Of a DNA stretch of 64,000 bases, positions 33,741-45,358 are shown one piece after another. Origin of the DNA: Rhizobium sp. Q54. GTDB lineage: Bacteria; Pseudomonadota; Alphaproteobacteria; Rhizobiales; Xanthobacteraceae. The translations under genes and the position numbers were made by a program. Location: assembly GCA_945907045.1 (NCBI GenBank), contig CAMDSH010000008.1, positions 1 through 64,000 of the forward strand, given 5' to 3'. Numbering within the stretch: position 1 is the stretch's first letter; every line of letters begins with the position of its first letter. Below the pieces are notes generated by a model. It was not told the DNA's origin. It made no database searches and worked only from the letters and a program-made list of their open reading frames with translations.

Positions 33741-34430
33741 ATGATCGCTTCAAAAGATTCTCCGCTGGCAATTGTCTTCGATCTCGACGGGACGTTGGTC
33801 GATACCGCGCCCGATCTGATCGGCACCCTCAACGTCATCTTCGCGCGCGAGGGGCTCAAGCCGGCGGCTTACGAAAGCGCCCGCAACCTGATCGGCGGCG
33901 GCGCCAGGGCCATGATCCAACGCGGGCTCGACGCCGAAGGCCGGGCGGCGGCGCCTGCCGTGCTTGAACGGATGTTCGCCGACTTCATCGCGTATTATTC
34001 AGCGCACATCGCCGACCGCTCGCAGCCGTTTCCGGGGCTGGAGCGCGCGCTCGACGCGCTTGCCGCAAATGGCTGCATTCTTGCCGTCTGCACCAACAAG
34101 CTGGAGGGGCTCTCCAGGCAGCTTCTGGATGCGCTGAAACTCTCAAAACGCTTCGCCGCGATTTGCGGCCAGGATACATTCGGCGTGCAGAAACCCGATC
34201 CTGAAATTTTACGCCGCACCATTATCGCGGCGGGAGGGCGACTTGAGCGCGCGGTGATGGTGGGAGATTCGCTGACCGACGTTCGCACCGCGCGCGCGGC
34301 CGGCGTCCCCATCGTCGCGGTTACGTTCGGGTATACTGATCGTCCCGTTTCGGAGTTCGTGCCGGACCGCATCATCGAGCGTTTCGATGAACTGCCGGCG
34401 GCGATCGAGGGTCTCATTCCGCCAGCTTAA
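33741..34430 (+). CDS. gph: Phosphoglycolate phosphatase-like HAD hydrolase
   Basis: This 229-residue HAD protein has motif I FDLDGTLVDTAPD (nucleophile Asp near residue 14), motif II AVCTNK, motif III Lys in FGVQKPDPE, and motif IV VMVGDSLTDVRTAR. The helical cap lies between residues 20 and 85. Gph-type proteins hydrolyse 2-phosphoglycolate; related HAD enzymes cannot be excluded by sequence alone. The ATG at 33741 begins MIASKDSPLAIVFDLDG; longer frames have no similarity. It diverges from rpiA. Confidence 0.87.
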   Translation: MIASKDSPLAIVFDLDGTLVDTAPDLIGTLNVIFAREGLKPAAYESARNLIGGGARAMIQRGLDAEGRAAAPAVLERMFADFIAYYSAHIADRSQPFPGLERALDALAANGCILAVCTNKLEGLSRQLLDALKLSKRFAAICGQDTFGVQKPDPEILRRTIIAAGGRLERAVMVGDSLTDVRTARAAGVPIVAVTFGYTDRPVSEFVPDRIIERFDELPAAIEGLIPPA

Positions 34431-34551
34431 TTCCATCTTGCCTTAATTTATCCCGGCGGCATTCGGCGCGGATATGAATCATCACGCGTGCGGAAAAGCG
34501 AATATTCGCAGCGTGTTTTGATATCCCTCAAAGCCTCCGCCGGCTCATCAT

Positions 34552-34587
34552 GGTTAACGTGGTAAGGTTAACGGGGCTCTCCCCGTT
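34552..34587. repeat. Direct repeat plus hairpin in the leader of the PEGA-like lipoprotein gene
   Basis: GGTTAACG occurs at 34552-34559 and again at 34566-34573 (start-to-start 14). The second copy runs into a hairpin, AACGGGG (34570-34576), loop CTCT, CCCCGTT (34581-34587), with no T run. It may be a regulator site. The TTAA words are ten bases apart, so it is not a CtrA box. Confidence 0.3.
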
Positions 34588-34667
34588 GCGCGTACCTATA
34601 GCAGCCTCGTATTGTCTGGCGTTGGGTGGGGTGGCTTAAAAAGCCATCCGGATGGACGGGAATAATT

Positions 34668-35150
34668 ATGTACCGAGTAGTTGTAATCGTGGCCAGCGGC
34701 CTCGTCCTCGCGGCGTGCAGTTCTACGGACCTGCCGTCGTGGATGAAAGTGGACATGGATGCGTTCAAGGCCTCGCCGCCCATGGACACCGTGCGTTTTG
34801 AATCCGAGCCGTCAGGCGCGGAAGCCAGAACCTCGACCGGACAAACATGCCGCACGCCCTGCGCGCTGGCAGTGCCCGCTTCCGGCAATATGTCGGTGAC
34901 GTTCACGCTCAACGGCTACCGGCCGGAAACCGAAACGCTCGAACTCATCACCAACGACGGCACGCCGAATTTGCGTCCGAACCCCGTGCTGGTGGAATTG
35001 ACCCCGGCACCGCCGCCGCCGAGAAAGCCGGCGCCGGCACCGCCGAAGAAGAAGCCCGCTCCCAAGCCCGCGCCACGCGCGGCTGCGCCTGCCGCCGATC
35101 CCGGCGCGGCAGCCCCGGGCGCAGCGCCCTGGCCCTCCCAGCCACGCTAA
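34668..35150 (+). CDS. PEGA-like lipoprotein with Pro-rich tail
   Basis: The gene encodes 160 residues. The signal peptide MYRVVVIVASGLVLAAC carries the lipobox LAAC with Cys17 lipidated. Residues 45-110 form a PEGA-like beta domain (VRFESEPSGAEARTSTGQTC, TPCALAVPASGNMSVTFTL, NGYRPETETLELIT). The tail from 115 is Pro/Ala/Lys-rich (PAPPKKKPAPKPAPRAAAP) and may span the cell wall. The ATG at 34668 is set by the lipobox. A 237-base gap before it holds repeats and the promoter. Function unknown. Confidence 0.75.
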   Translation: MYRVVVIVASGLVLAACSSTDLPSWMKVDMDAFKASPPMDTVRFESEPSGAEARTSTGQTCRTPCALAVPASGNMSVTFTLNGYRPETETLELITNDGTPNLRPNPVLVELTPAPPPPRKPAPAPPKKKPAPKPAPRAAAPAADPGAAAPGAAPWPSQPR

Positions 35151-35319
35151 TAGTTCCGGCCGCGCCGCGCGCGGCTTGAAAATCCAGCACCACGTCCGTC
35201 TCGCGGCTGCGTCACCGCATGCATAAGCATTGCTGGACGCTGTGGCGATTATCGTTCAGAATCCCCACTTACGAGCAACAAGAGCGGACGTCAGAAGCCG
35301 GCCCCCGCAGGGAAGCAAG

Positions 35320-36369
35320 ATGGGTATCGACACCTCAACGATCGAACTCGATCGGAGCGGAAACCGGCCGCCACGCGCGCTGGTGGATCCGTTCGCGCGC
35401 GCCATCACTTATTTGCGCGTGTCGGTGACCGATCGCTGCGATTTCCGCTGCGTCTATTGCATGTCGGAGAACATGGCGTTCTTGCCGAAGGCCGAATTGC
35501 TCAGCCTGGAAGAACTCGACCGGCTGTGCAGCGCCTTCATCGCCAAGGGCGTGACCAAACTGCGCCTGACCGGCGGAGAACCGCTGGTCCGCCGCGGAAT
35601 CATGACGCTGGTGTCGTCGCTCTCGCGCCATCTTGGCACCGGCGCGCTAAAGGAATTGACGCTCACCACCAATGCCAGCCAGTTGTCGAAATACGCGTCC
35701 GAACTGAAATCCTACGGCGTCGAGCGTATCAATGTTTCGCTCGACACGCTCGATCCCGACAAATTCCGCGCCATCACGCGCTGGGGCGATCTCGGCAAGG
35801 TGCTAGCCGGCATCGATGCGGCGCAGGCCGCCGGCCTGAACGTGAAGATCAACGCGGTCGCGCTCAAGGGCGTCAACGAAGACGAGACCCCGCAGCTGAT
35901 CGAATGGGCGCACGGCCGCGGCATGGATCTCACGCTGATCGAGGTGATGCCGCTCGGCGACGTCGGCGAAGGCCGGCTGGAGCAATATCTGCCGCTCTCG
36001 ATGGTGCGCGCGAAACTCTCTGAGCGCTTTACGCTCGACGAGATCGACTACCGCACCGGCGGCCCTGCCCGTTACTTCAAGGTCAAGGAAACCGGCGGGC
36101 GGCTCGGCTTCATTACGCCATTGACGCACAATTTCTGCGAAACCTGCAATCGCGTTCGCATCACCTGCACCGGCACCCTTTACATGTGCCTCGGTCATGA
36201 AGACGCCGCCGACTTGCGCAGCCCGCTGCGCGCTTCGGAAGCCAACGATCTGCTTTACGCCGCGATCGACGAAGCGATCACGCGCAAGCCGAAGGGCCAT
36301 GATTTCGTGATCGACCGGCGGCACAAGCGCCCCGCGCTCAACCGCCACATGAGCGTGACCGGCGGCTGA
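35320..36369 (+). CDS. moaA: GTP 3',8-cyclase
   Basis: This 349-residue radical-SAM enzyme opens molybdenum cofactor synthesis. The SAM-cluster motif is CDFRCVYC (Cys-x3-Cys-x2-Cys) at about 45-55; the second cluster's cysteines are in [18 protein letters not shown], and the C-terminus ends in Gly-Gly (MSVTGG), as required for function. [13 protein letters not shown] is the SAM-binding GGE block. The ATG at 35320 has AGGGAAGC upstream. Other moa genes are not in the window. It converges on the MCP-PilZ gene, with adjacent stops. Confidence 0.95.
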   Translation: MGIDTSTIELDRSGNRPPRALVDPFARAITYLRVSVTDRCDFRCVYCMSENMAFLPKAELLSLEELDRLCSAFIAKGVTKLRLTGGEPLVRRGIMTLVSSLSRHLGTGALKELTLTTNASQLSKYASELKSYGVERINVSLDTLDPDKFRAITRWGDLGKVLAGIDAAQAAGLNVKINAVALKGVNEDETPQLIEWAHGRGMDLTLIEVMPLGDVGEGRLEQYLPLSMVRAKLSERFTLDEIDYRTGGPARYFKVKETGGRLGFITPLTHNFCETCNRVRITCTGTLYMCLGHEDAADLRSPLRASEANDLLYAAIDEAITRKPKGHDFVIDRRHKRPALNRHMSVTGG

Positions 36370-37896
36370 TCAGGCCGCGACCGCGATCAGGTCGCGCAAT
36401 TCCTCGGGCCGCAATTTCGACGGCGCGAAGGAGATACCGAAGCTGTCGCCGGTGTCGCGCACGACCTGCCCCGTGACGCCGCGCAATCCCCGGAACGACA
36501 ATTCCACCGCGCCGCCGACATCCATGCCGGGAGCGCGCTCGATCCGCGCGCCGCCTTCGCTGACGTCGAAGACCTTGACCTCGGCGCGCTGCCCGCCGAA
36601 TTCGGCGACCGCCATCAGGGCGACATCGTAGCGCGGATGCTCGCGCAGATCGGCCTTCACCGCCTTGCGGACAAGCTCGGGAATAGCCTGGCGCATGGTG
36701 TCGGAAATGGTTTGCATGTCGGCGGCGACGCTTGCGACGTCGTTCGCGCTCTTGGCGGAGCGCGCGACCATGTCCGCGATATCGGCCATGCGGCCGGCGA
36801 CATCGGAAACGGCAAGACTGCTCTCGCGCGCGTTGACCGAGAAGCTTTCGGTGGCGGCGCGCTGTTGCTCGACAGCGGCGGACACCGATCCGGTGACGCC
36901 CGAGAGCTTGTCGACCGCCTCGGCCACTTCGACAAGGGACGCAACGACCTGCCGGGTCGCCGACTGAATCTCCGCCACCTTGGCGCCGATCTGCTCGGTC
37001 GATTTCCCGGTCTGTGTCGCCAGCATCTTTACTTCGGAAGCCACCACGCTAAATCCGCGCCCGGATTCACCTGCGCGCGCGGCCTCGATGGTCGCGTTGA
37101 GCGCCAGAAGATTTGTCTGCTGCGCAATCGCGTTGATCACACTGACGAACTCGCCGATGTCGTCGGCGGCTTTCGCCAGCGCGGCGATGGTGCCGCGCGA
37201 ATTGTTGGCGCGCGCGACCGCATCGCGGCCGATGTCGGAGCCGCGCGCCACCTCGCCGGCGATGATGGCAATCGACTCGATTACCTGATCCGACAATTTC
37301 GCCGCCGCCTCGTTGACGGCGATGGTCCCTTCGGCGGCAATCGCCGTCTCCTCGAATGCCGTGCGCACGATTTCGAGCGACACCCGCATGTCCTCTGCTT
37401 TGGCTTGAAGCGTCAGGGCGCCTTCGACGATGGGCTGCAAGCCGACATCGGTCGCCGCCTCCACCTCGTTCGCCATGTCCGACAAATTGAGACGGCGAGA
37501 GGCCTGCCAGGTGCGGTCGAGATCGTCGTGCACGAGTTCGCGCCGCTGGCGCTCACGCATGAGGTCGGCGAGGCGCGCGGCAGCGGAGGCAACGCGGGTC
37601 ATTTCGCAACGGTCGAGATAGACCGCCTGCGGCGCGGAATTGAGTTCGGCATAGGCAAGCGCGTCGATGGTTTCGGCCGCTTCGGTAATCGGCTCGCTGA
37701 TCGTGCGCGCAATGGTCCTGAGCACCAAGGCGACAAGGCCGATCATGGCAAGATCGGCTAAAACCGAAACGAAGCTCACCACCGTATCGTCGTCCAGCGC
37801 CGCAATGGCGGCGTTGATAGGCGTGAGCGCCAGATAGGCAAAGAACGGCAGCAGCGCGGCGACGATGAGCCGCTCGACGATGGTCAGACGCTGCAT
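36370..37896 (-). CDS. Methyl-accepting chemotaxis protein fused to a PilZ domain
   Basis: This 508-residue protein has two membrane helices (about 11-31 and 41-60) joined by only about ten residues, so there is no periplasmic sensor. A HAMP-like linker leads to the MCP signalling domain with hairpin tip [36 protein letters not shown] sequence. The C-terminus (415-508) is a PilZ domain: R418xxxR422 and D444xSxxG449 are the c-di-GMP contacts. It should thus sense a cytoplasmic signal and bind c-di-GMP. It faces moaA. No other che gene is in the window. Confidence 0.88.
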   Translation of the reverse strand: MQRLTIVERLIVAALLPFFAYLALTPINAAIAALDDDTVVSFVSVLADLAMIGLVALVLRTIARTISEPITEAAETIDALAYAELNSAPQAVYLDRCEMTRVASAAARLADLMRERQRRELVHDDLDRTWQASRRLNLSDMANEVEAATDVGLQPIVEGALTLQAKAEDMRVSLEIVRTAFEETAIAAEGTIAVNEAAAKLSDQVIESIAIIAGEVARGSDIGRDAVARANNSRGTIAALAKAADDIGEFVSVINAIAQQTNLLALNATIEAARAGESGRGFSVVASEVKMLATQTGKSTEQIGAKVAEIQSATRQVVASLVEVAEAVDKLSGVTGSVSAAVEQQRAATESFSVNARESSLAVSDVAGRMADIADMVARSAKSANDVASVAADMQTISDTMRQAIPELVRKAVKADLREHPRYDVALMAVAEFGGQRAEVKVFDVSEGGARIERAPGMDVGGAVELSFRGLRGVTGQVVRDTGDSFGISFAPSKLRPEELRDLIAVAA

Positions 37897-37942
37897 GGCA
37901 CTTGAACCTCGCCCCGTGCGGAGTCTCGAGTTACGGCCGCGC

Positions 37943-37972
37943 GCTGCCGGTACGTGCCGGCAGCCTGTTTTT
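37943..37972 (+). terminator. Orphan Rho-independent terminator, plus-strand orientation
   Basis: GCTGCCGG (37943-37950), a six-base loop and CCGGCAGC (37957-37964) form a perfect 8-bp stem followed by CTGTTTTT. No plus-strand gene precedes it: the MCP gene upstream is on the other strand. It would end a short RNA antisense to the MCP 5' region, or it may be inactive. Confidence 0.5.
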
Positions 37973-37987
37973 GTACCGCGTACGTGG

Positions 37988-38002
37988 TTAACCGTGAGTT
38001 TA
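37988..38002. promoter_or_regulatory. CtrA-like site (one mismatch) upstream of the MCP-PilZ gene
   Basis: TTAA (37988-37991) and TTTA (37999-38002) are seven bases apart; read on the minus strand this is TAAA-N7-TTAAC. It lies 92 bases before the MCP start. Chemotaxis genes are known CtrA targets in this class, but with one mismatch the site is only suggestive. Confidence 0.35.
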
Positions 38003-38144
38003 GAGTCCGTTTACCATCGGTTTCAGGCGTCGCTTCAACAAGGGTGGGCCGGGGGTTCCACTATCGTCGAATGAGCCCGCGGAGGCCCGATTCCACGCAA
38101 CTTATCCATTGACGCCCTATGGAGGCATCGGATTAAGGTGGCAA

Positions 38145-38209
38145 GCTTGGTTTCGGCCAAGCCCGGGGGCGTAAAACAAAAATAAAACGCCGGCCGACGG
38201 TACCGGCCG
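38145..38209 (+). other. Two hairpins in the dctQ leader
   Basis: GCTTGG and CCAAGC (38145-38162, six-base loop) and CGGCCG repeated at 38191-38196 and 38204-38209 can fold in the leader of dctQ; an A-rich stretch (38173-38187) lies between them. Neither has a T run. They may be regulatory or merely structural. The dctQ ribosome site AGGAGGGG follows. Confidence 0.3.
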
Positions 38210-38227
38210 AGCGCGGCAGGAGGGGAA

Positions 38228-38836
38228 ATGCAATTGCGTGCTCTTGACGCAGGCCTCAAGGCATTGCTGCCGGTGACGCGCGTCGTCGATGCCTACACCA
38301 CCTGGATGGGCAAGCGTCTGGCGTGGCTGATCCTTGCCGCCGTTGTGGTGTCGGCTGCTAACGCCAGCGTGCGCAAGATCTTCGACACCTCATCGAATTC
38401 GTGGCTCGAGCTGCAATGGGTGCTGTTCAGCATCGTGTTCTTGCTGTGCTCGCCCTGGACCCTGCTCGCCAACGAACACATCCGCATCGACATCGTGAAC
38501 AACATGTTCCCGAAGCGCGTGCGCGACAGCATCGACGTCATCGGCCACGCGTTTTTCCTGCTGCCGTTGTGCGTCATCATGCTCATCACCGGCATTCCGT
38601 TTTTCCTCAAGTCGATCCTGTTGAACGAACAGTCGGGCAATGCCGGCGGCCTGCCGCAATGGCCGGCCAAGTCGCTGGTCATGATCGGCTTTGCGATGCT
38701 GCTCGTTCAAGGTCTGTCGGAACTGGTCAAACGCATCGCGGTGATGCGCGACCTCATTCCGGATCCGTACGCGGCCCAAGCGCACCCCCTCGAAGCCGAG
38801 GTGGAGCATATCGTCGAAGCAATCGAGAAGCGCTGA
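38228..38836 (+). CDS. dctQ: TRAP transporter small permease (DctQ)
   Basis: This 202-residue protein has four membrane helices (about 28-48, 63-85, 100-122, 140-165). SWLELQWVLFSIVFLLCSPW and LANEHIRIDIV are the DctQ motifs. It partners DctM in sodium- or proton-driven uptake and is encoded 28 bases ahead of it. The AGGAGGGG ribosome site fixes the start. The binding-protein genes are on the opposite strand, downstream of dctM. An acidic tail (HPLEAEVEHIVEAIEKR) faces the cytoplasm. Confidence 0.92.
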   Translation: MQLRALDAGLKALLPVTRVVDAYTTWMGKRLAWLILAAVVVSAANASVRKIFDTSSNSWLELQWVLFSIVFLLCSPWTLLANEHIRIDIVNNMFPKRVRDSIDVIGHAFFLLPLCVIMLITGIPFFLKSILLNEQSGNAGGLPQWPAKSLVMIGFAMLLVQGLSELVKRIAVMRDLIPDPYAAQAHPLEAEVEHIVEAIEKR

Positions 38837-38864
38837 GCACCCGCAGCGGTCCCCGGAGTTTTCA

Positions 38865-40508
38865 ATGGCAGCAATTCTTATTGAATACATGGCGCCAATC
38901 ATGTTCGGCGCATTGGTGTTGTTCCTGTTGCTCGGTTATCCGGCGGCATTCTCGCTCGGCGCGGTCGGGCTTATTTTCGCGCTAATCGGAATTGAACTCG
39001 GTCTTTTCGTGCCCGACTTCCTGCAGGCCTTGCCTGAGCGCGTTTATGGCGTGATGAACAACGATACGCTGCTGGCGATTCCGTTCTTCACCTTCATGGG
39101 GCTGGTGCTCGAACGATCCGGCATGGCGGAAGACCTGCTCGACACGATTGGGCAATTGTTCGGCACCGTGCGCGGCGGACTCGCCTACGCGGTGATTTTT
39201 GTCGGCGCGCTGCTGGCGGCGACCACCGGCGTCGTCGCGGCCTCCGTCATTTCGATGGGCCTGATCTCACTGCCCATCATGCTGCGCTACGGTTACGACC
39301 GGCGCGTGGCGTCGGGCGTCATCGCCGCGTCCGGCACGCTGGCGCAGATCATCCCGCCTTCGCTGGTGTTGATCGTGATGGCCGACCAGCTCGGCCGCTC
39401 AGTCGGCGACATGTACGAAGGCGCGTTCATTCCCGGCATCGTGCTCGCCGGACTCTATGCGGGTTATATTTTTCTGGTCACGATTTTTTATCCGAAGGCG
39501 ACGCCCGGACTGCCGCTGGAAGCCGTCGGCTTTCGCGAAGCCGACAACAGCCGCGGCCTGACGTCGCTTGCCGTCCTGGCCGTCGCGAGCGGCTTGTTTG
39601 GCTGGATGGTCATGCGGACTTCAAAGACCCACGGCGCCGATTTCGTCGTTCTCAGCATGTTCTTCTCGATCCTGTTCGCATTCGCCGTGGCGGTCGTAAA
39701 CTGGCTTACCAGCCGCTTCATCGGCTTCCGCTTCCTGTCGCACATCGCGCAGCAGACCACCTTCGTGATGGTGCCGCCGCTGTTCCTGATCTTTCTGGTG
39801 CTCGGCACGATCTTCATCGGCGTCGCCACGCCGACCGAAGGCGGCGCGATGGGCGCCTGCGGCGCGCTGATCCTCGGCGCCATCAAGCGGCGGCTGACCT
39901 GGGATCTGGTGCGCCAGGCCATCGAATCCACGGCCAAACTGTCGGCCTTCGTTGTCTTCATCCTGATCGGCGCACGCGTGTTCTCGCTAACTTTCTACGG
40001 CGTGAGCGGCCACATCTGGGTCGAACACCTGTTGACCTCGCTGCCGGGCGGGCAAACGGGCTTCCTGATCTTCGTGAACGCCTTCGTGTTCGTGCTGGCG
40101 TTCTTCCTCGACTTCTTCGAACTCGCCTTCATCATCATTCCGCTGCTCGGCCCGGCAGCCGAGAAGCTCGGCATCGACCTGATCTGGTTCGGCGTCATCC
40201 TCGGCGTCAATATGCAGACCTCGTTCATGCATCCGCCATTCGGTTTCGCGCTGTTTTACTTGCGCTCGGTCGCGCCGAAAGAATCCTATATCGACCGCAT
40301 CACCGGAAAGCGGATGGATCCGGTCACGACCGGACAAATCTATTGGGGCGCGGTGCCGTTCGTGGTGATCCAGGTGATCATGGTCATGCTGGTCATCATG
40401 TTTCCGGCGATGGTCATGCATTACAAAGGCGCCGCATCGACAGTCGATCCCGACACGATCAGGATCGAAATGCCGCAGGTCGATATCCCGCAAATCGAAT
40501 TCAAATAG
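38865..40508 (+). CDS. dctM: TRAP transporter large permease (DctM)
   Basis: This 547-residue protein has about 13 membrane helices, with the DctM blocks FFTFMGLVLERSGMAEDLLD, PPSLVLIVMADQLGRSVGDM, PTEGGAMGACGALIL and QTSFMHPPFGFALFYLRSVAP. It belongs to the longer form with an extra loop (residues 220-290), as in the mannitol/chloroaromatic-type systems; the substrate cannot be read from the permease. It ends in a beta-rich polar tail (IEMPQVDIPQIEFK). It is followed by an intrinsic terminator that also faces the binding-protein genes. Confidence 0.92.
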   Translation: MAAILIEYMAPIMFGALVLFLLLGYPAAFSLGAVGLIFALIGIELGLFVPDFLQALPERVYGVMNNDTLLAIPFFTFMGLVLERSGMAEDLLDTIGQLFGTVRGGLAYAVIFVGALLAATTGVVAASVISMGLISLPIMLRYGYDRRVASGVIAASGTLAQIIPPSLVLIVMADQLGRSVGDMYEGAFIPGIVLAGLYAGYIFLVTIFYPKATPGLPLEAVGFREADNSRGLTSLAVLAVASGLFGWMVMRTSKTHGADFVVLSMFFSILFAFAVAVVNWLTSRFIGFRFLSHIAQQTTFVMVPPLFLIFLVLGTIFIGVATPTEGGAMGACGALILGAIKRRLTWDLVRQAIESTAKLSAFVVFILIGARVFSLTFYGVSGHIWVEHLLTSLPGGQTGFLIFVNAFVFVLAFFLDFFELAFIIIPLLGPAAEKLGIDLIWFGVILGVNMQTSFMHPPFGFALFYLRSVAPKESYIDRITGKRMDPVTTGQIYWGAVPFVVIQVIMVMLVIMFPAMVMHYKGAASTVDPDTIRIEMPQVDIPQIEFK

Positions 40509-40512
40509 CGGC

Positions 40513-40549
40513 AAAAAAGGGCCCCGGAGCTTTCGCGCCGGGGCCTTCT
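40513..40549. terminator. Bidirectional intrinsic terminator after dctM
   Basis: GGCCCCGG (40520-40527) and CCGGGGCC (40538-40545) form a perfect 8-bp stem around a ten-base loop. AAAAAA lies before it and TTCT after it, so it can work for dctM in the plus direction and, more strongly, for the binding-protein gene in the minus direction. Confidence 0.75.
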
Positions 40550-40568
40550 GCGTCTCGTGTGGGATCGA

Positions 40569-41654
40569 TCAGCCGCGCATCGCGCGGATCATGAACTGAT
40601 CGTAGGTGTTTTCAGCAACCTGCCACCACTGATAGGCGTTCTTCGTAAAGGCCATCATCGAGTCATTGACCTTCTTGAAGCTCGCGTTGTCCTTGGCGAC
40701 TTCGGCGTGCAGTTCCATCGTCGCCTTGTACGACGCATCCATGATCGCGGGCGAGAACACATGCAGCTTGGCGCCGGCGGCGAGAAGCCGGCGGAGAGCC
40801 TGCGGGTTGAGATGATCATACTTGGCCATGCACCAGGTATTGGCATAGGCGCCAGCCTGTTCGAGAATCGCCTGATAATGTTTCGGCAAGGCGTTCCACT
40901 TGTCGAGGTTGACGAAGGCCAGCAGCATCGAGCCGCCTTCCCACCAGCCGGGTGCGTAGTAATGCGGCGCGACCTTGTAGAAGCCGAGCTTCTCGTCATC
41001 GTAAGGACCGACCCATTCGGCGGCGTCGATGGTGCCCTTTTCGAGCGCCGGATAGATGTCGCCGGCTGCGATCTGCTGCGGAACGCCTCCAAGCTTCTGG
41101 AGAATGCGGCCCGCCCAGCCGCCGATGCGCATCTTGACGCCGTTGAGATCGGCGACCGTGTTGATCTCCTTGCGGAACCAGCCGCCCATCTGACAGCCGG
41201 TATTGCCGGCCAGGATGGCCCTCGAGTTGTACTTCTTGAAGAACTCGTTGAGCACCTCCGCGCCGCCGCCTTGCGTCCACCAGGCCTGGTTCAGGCGCGC
41301 ATTCGGTCCGAAAGGCACCGACGTGCCGAAGCCGAATGTCGGGTCCTTGCCGAAATAGTAGTACGAAGCCGTGTGGCCGCATTCGACGGTGCCGTTTTGC
41401 ACCGCGTCCACGACCTGAAGGCCGGGGACGATTTCGCCCGCGGCAAAGACCTGGATCTGGAACTTGTTGTCGGTTGCCTCGGCAACCTGCTTGGCCATCA
41501 CTTCGGCCGCGCCGTACAGCGTGTCGAGCGACTTCGGCCAGCTGCAGGTCATTCGCCATTTAACTTCGGGGCTGCTTTGCGCGATGGCCGGAGCGGCAAC
41601 CGCCGAGGCGGCAAGCCCGGCGCTAGCCACTTTTAAAAATTGACGGCGCTTCAT
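40569..41654 (-). CDS. TRAP transporter substrate-binding protein (copy 1)
   Basis: This 361-residue protein has a Tat-type signal (MKRRQFLKVASAGLAASAVA, cut after AIAQ at about 26). The mature DctP-fold protein has [29 protein letters not shown] and [17 protein letters not shown]. These blocks resemble TakP of Rhodobacter, which binds alpha-keto acids with Arg, Gln, Glu and Trp in such positions; that substrate is inference. GGAGG seven bases before the ATG fixes the start. It is downstream of copy 2, 218 bases away, so it may have its own promoter. Confidence 0.9.
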   Translation of the reverse strand: MKRRQFLKVASAGLAASAVAAPAIAQSSPEVKWRMTCSWPKSLDTLYGAAEVMAKQVAEATDNKFQIQVFAAGEIVPGLQVVDAVQNGTVECGHTASYYYFGKDPTFGFGTSVPFGPNARLNQAWWTQGGGAEVLNEFFKKYNSRAILAGNTGCQMGGWFRKEINTVADLNGVKMRIGGWAGRILQKLGGVPQQIAAGDIYPALEKGTIDAAEWVGPYDDEKLGFYKVAPHYYAPGWWEGGSMLLAFVNLDKWNALPKHYQAILEQAGAYANTWCMAKYDHLNPQALRRLLAAGAKLHVFSPAIMDASYKATMELHAEVAKDNASFKKVNDSMMAFTKNAYQWWQVAENTYDQFMIRAMRG

Positions 41655-41872
41655 TCTGTATCCTCCCTCGTAGTTTTTAAGTTGGACACTCGCCGCTCCC
41701 CTCCTAGGGGTGCGTGTGCCGCGGGCATCCCTGCGACGGAATGCACCGGCTGAGGAGCAGTTTGCACCTCTTTGTCCGGCCTGAAAAGCAGGGATTACGG
41801 TGGTGCCGCCGCCCATTGCGGCCATCGCCGGAGCCGCCAGGAGCCGGCCCCGGCAGGTATTCTGCAGCAGAA

Positions 41873-42997
<1,125 letters not shown>

Positions 42998-43169
42998 CTA
43001 GGGCAAGCATCTTGTTTTTAAGATAATTATTGGTGTGCCCGCCTCTCCCGCTTGCGGCCAGAATGAAACGCGCCCCGCAGGGGTGCAAGGGATTAAATGA
43101 TTAAATTCATGTCACGTTCGGCCACGGGGACGGCCCACCAGCGGCATCGCACGGGATATTGGGACAGCG

Positions 43170-44327
<1,158 letters not shown>

Positions 44328-44484
44328 ATCGCTTGTCCCTGCCTGTCGCGGCCGCCACCATAGGCCGCGCGCGGACGCGGTCAATGTGGCGTGCGATCAG
44401 AGTGGTTGACGCGGGCGCGCCGCCGTCGCAATGAGCTAGAGATAAGCACCGGCTTTAGCCGGCAACACCCGCGGGGAGGATAAA

Positions 44485-45354
44485 ATGGCGAAGGTCGCGT
44501 TTCTTGGGTTAGGCGTCATGGGCTACCCCATGGCCGGGCATCTCAAGAACAAGGGTGGTCACGAGATCACGGTTTACAACCGCTCGGGCGCGAAGGCCGA
44601 CAAGTGGGTGGCCCAGCACGGCGGCAAAAGCGCCAAGACGCCGAAGGAAGCAGCCGCTGGCAACGATTTCGTCATGGCTTGCGTTGGCAACGACAACGAC
44701 CTGCGCGAGGTGATGCTGGGCGCCAACGGCGCGTTCGAAGGCATGAAAAAAGGCGCGGTGCTGGTCGACCACACAACGGCTTCAGCCGAGATCGCGCGCG
44801 AGCTTTACGCCGCCGCCAAAAAGAGCGGCTTCGAGTTCGTCGATGCGCCGGTGTCCGGCGGCCAGGCCGGCGCCGAGAATGGCGCGCTCACCGTGATGTG
44901 CGGCGGCGACGCCGAACCGTTCGCCCGCGCCGAGAAGGTGATCGCTGCTTACGCGAAAGCCTGCAACCTGATGGGCGCGCCCGGCTCCGGCCAGCTCGCC
45001 AAGATGGTCAACCAGATTTGCATCGCGGGACTGGTGCAGGGCCTCGCCGAAGGTTTGCACTTCGCGCTCAAAGCAGGACTCGATGTCGAGAAGCTGATCG
45101 CCACAATCTCCAAGGGCGCGGCGCAATCGTGGCAAATGGAAAACCGCTACAAGACGATGGCGGCGGGAAAATTCGATTTCGGCTTCGCGGTCGACTGGAT
45201 GCGCAAGGACTTGTCGATTTGTCTTGGCGAAGCGCGCAAGAATGGCGCGCATCTTCCCGTCACCGCGCTGGTCGATCAGTTTTATTCGGAAGTGCAGAAG
45301 ATGGGCGGCAAGCGCTGGGATACGTCCAGCCTTATCGCGCGGCTGGAAAAATAA
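44485..45354 (+). CDS. 3-hydroxyisobutyrate-dehydrogenase-family oxidoreductase
   Basis: This 289-residue enzyme has a Rossmann start VAFLGLGVMGYPMAGHL (GxGxxG) and DAPVSGGQAGAENGALTVMCGG, the beta-hydroxyacid-dehydrogenase substrate loop. A catalytic Lys lies in GSGQLAKMVNQI (Lys at about 173). Members oxidise 3-hydroxyisobutyrate, tartronate semialdehyde or related acids; Asn-Arg after the second strand favours NADP. GGGGAGGATAAA precedes the ATG. It is a possible partner for the distant mmsA in valine breakdown, but the substrate is not proven. Confidence 0.87.
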   Translation: MAKVAFLGLGVMGYPMAGHLKNKGGHEITVYNRSGAKADKWVAQHGGKSAKTPKEAAAGNDFVMACVGNDNDLREVMLGANGAFEGMKKGAVLVDHTTASAEIARELYAAAKKSGFEFVDAPVSGGQAGAENGALTVMCGGDAEPFARAEKVIAAYAKACNLMGAPGSGQLAKMVNQICIAGLVQGLAEGLHFALKAGLDVEKLIATISKGAAQSWQMENRYKTMAAGKFDFGFAVDWMRKDLSICLGEARKNGAHLPVTALVDQFYSEVQKMGGKRWDTSSLIARLEK

Positions 45355-45358
45355 CCGC

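Larger units (their letters stand above)
37897..38227. other. 331-base gap with terminator-like and leader hairpins
   Basis: This space between the divergent MCP and dctQ genes holds an orphan terminator-like hairpin (37943-37972), a CtrA-like site (37988-38002) and two leader hairpins of dctQ (38145-38162 and 38191-38209). No frame longer than a few tens of codons looks coding. Confidence 0.55.

Noticed and set aside
34556..34571. CtrA box suggested by two TTAA words upstream of the PEGA-like lipoprotein
   Set aside because: The spacing is ten bases rather than seven.
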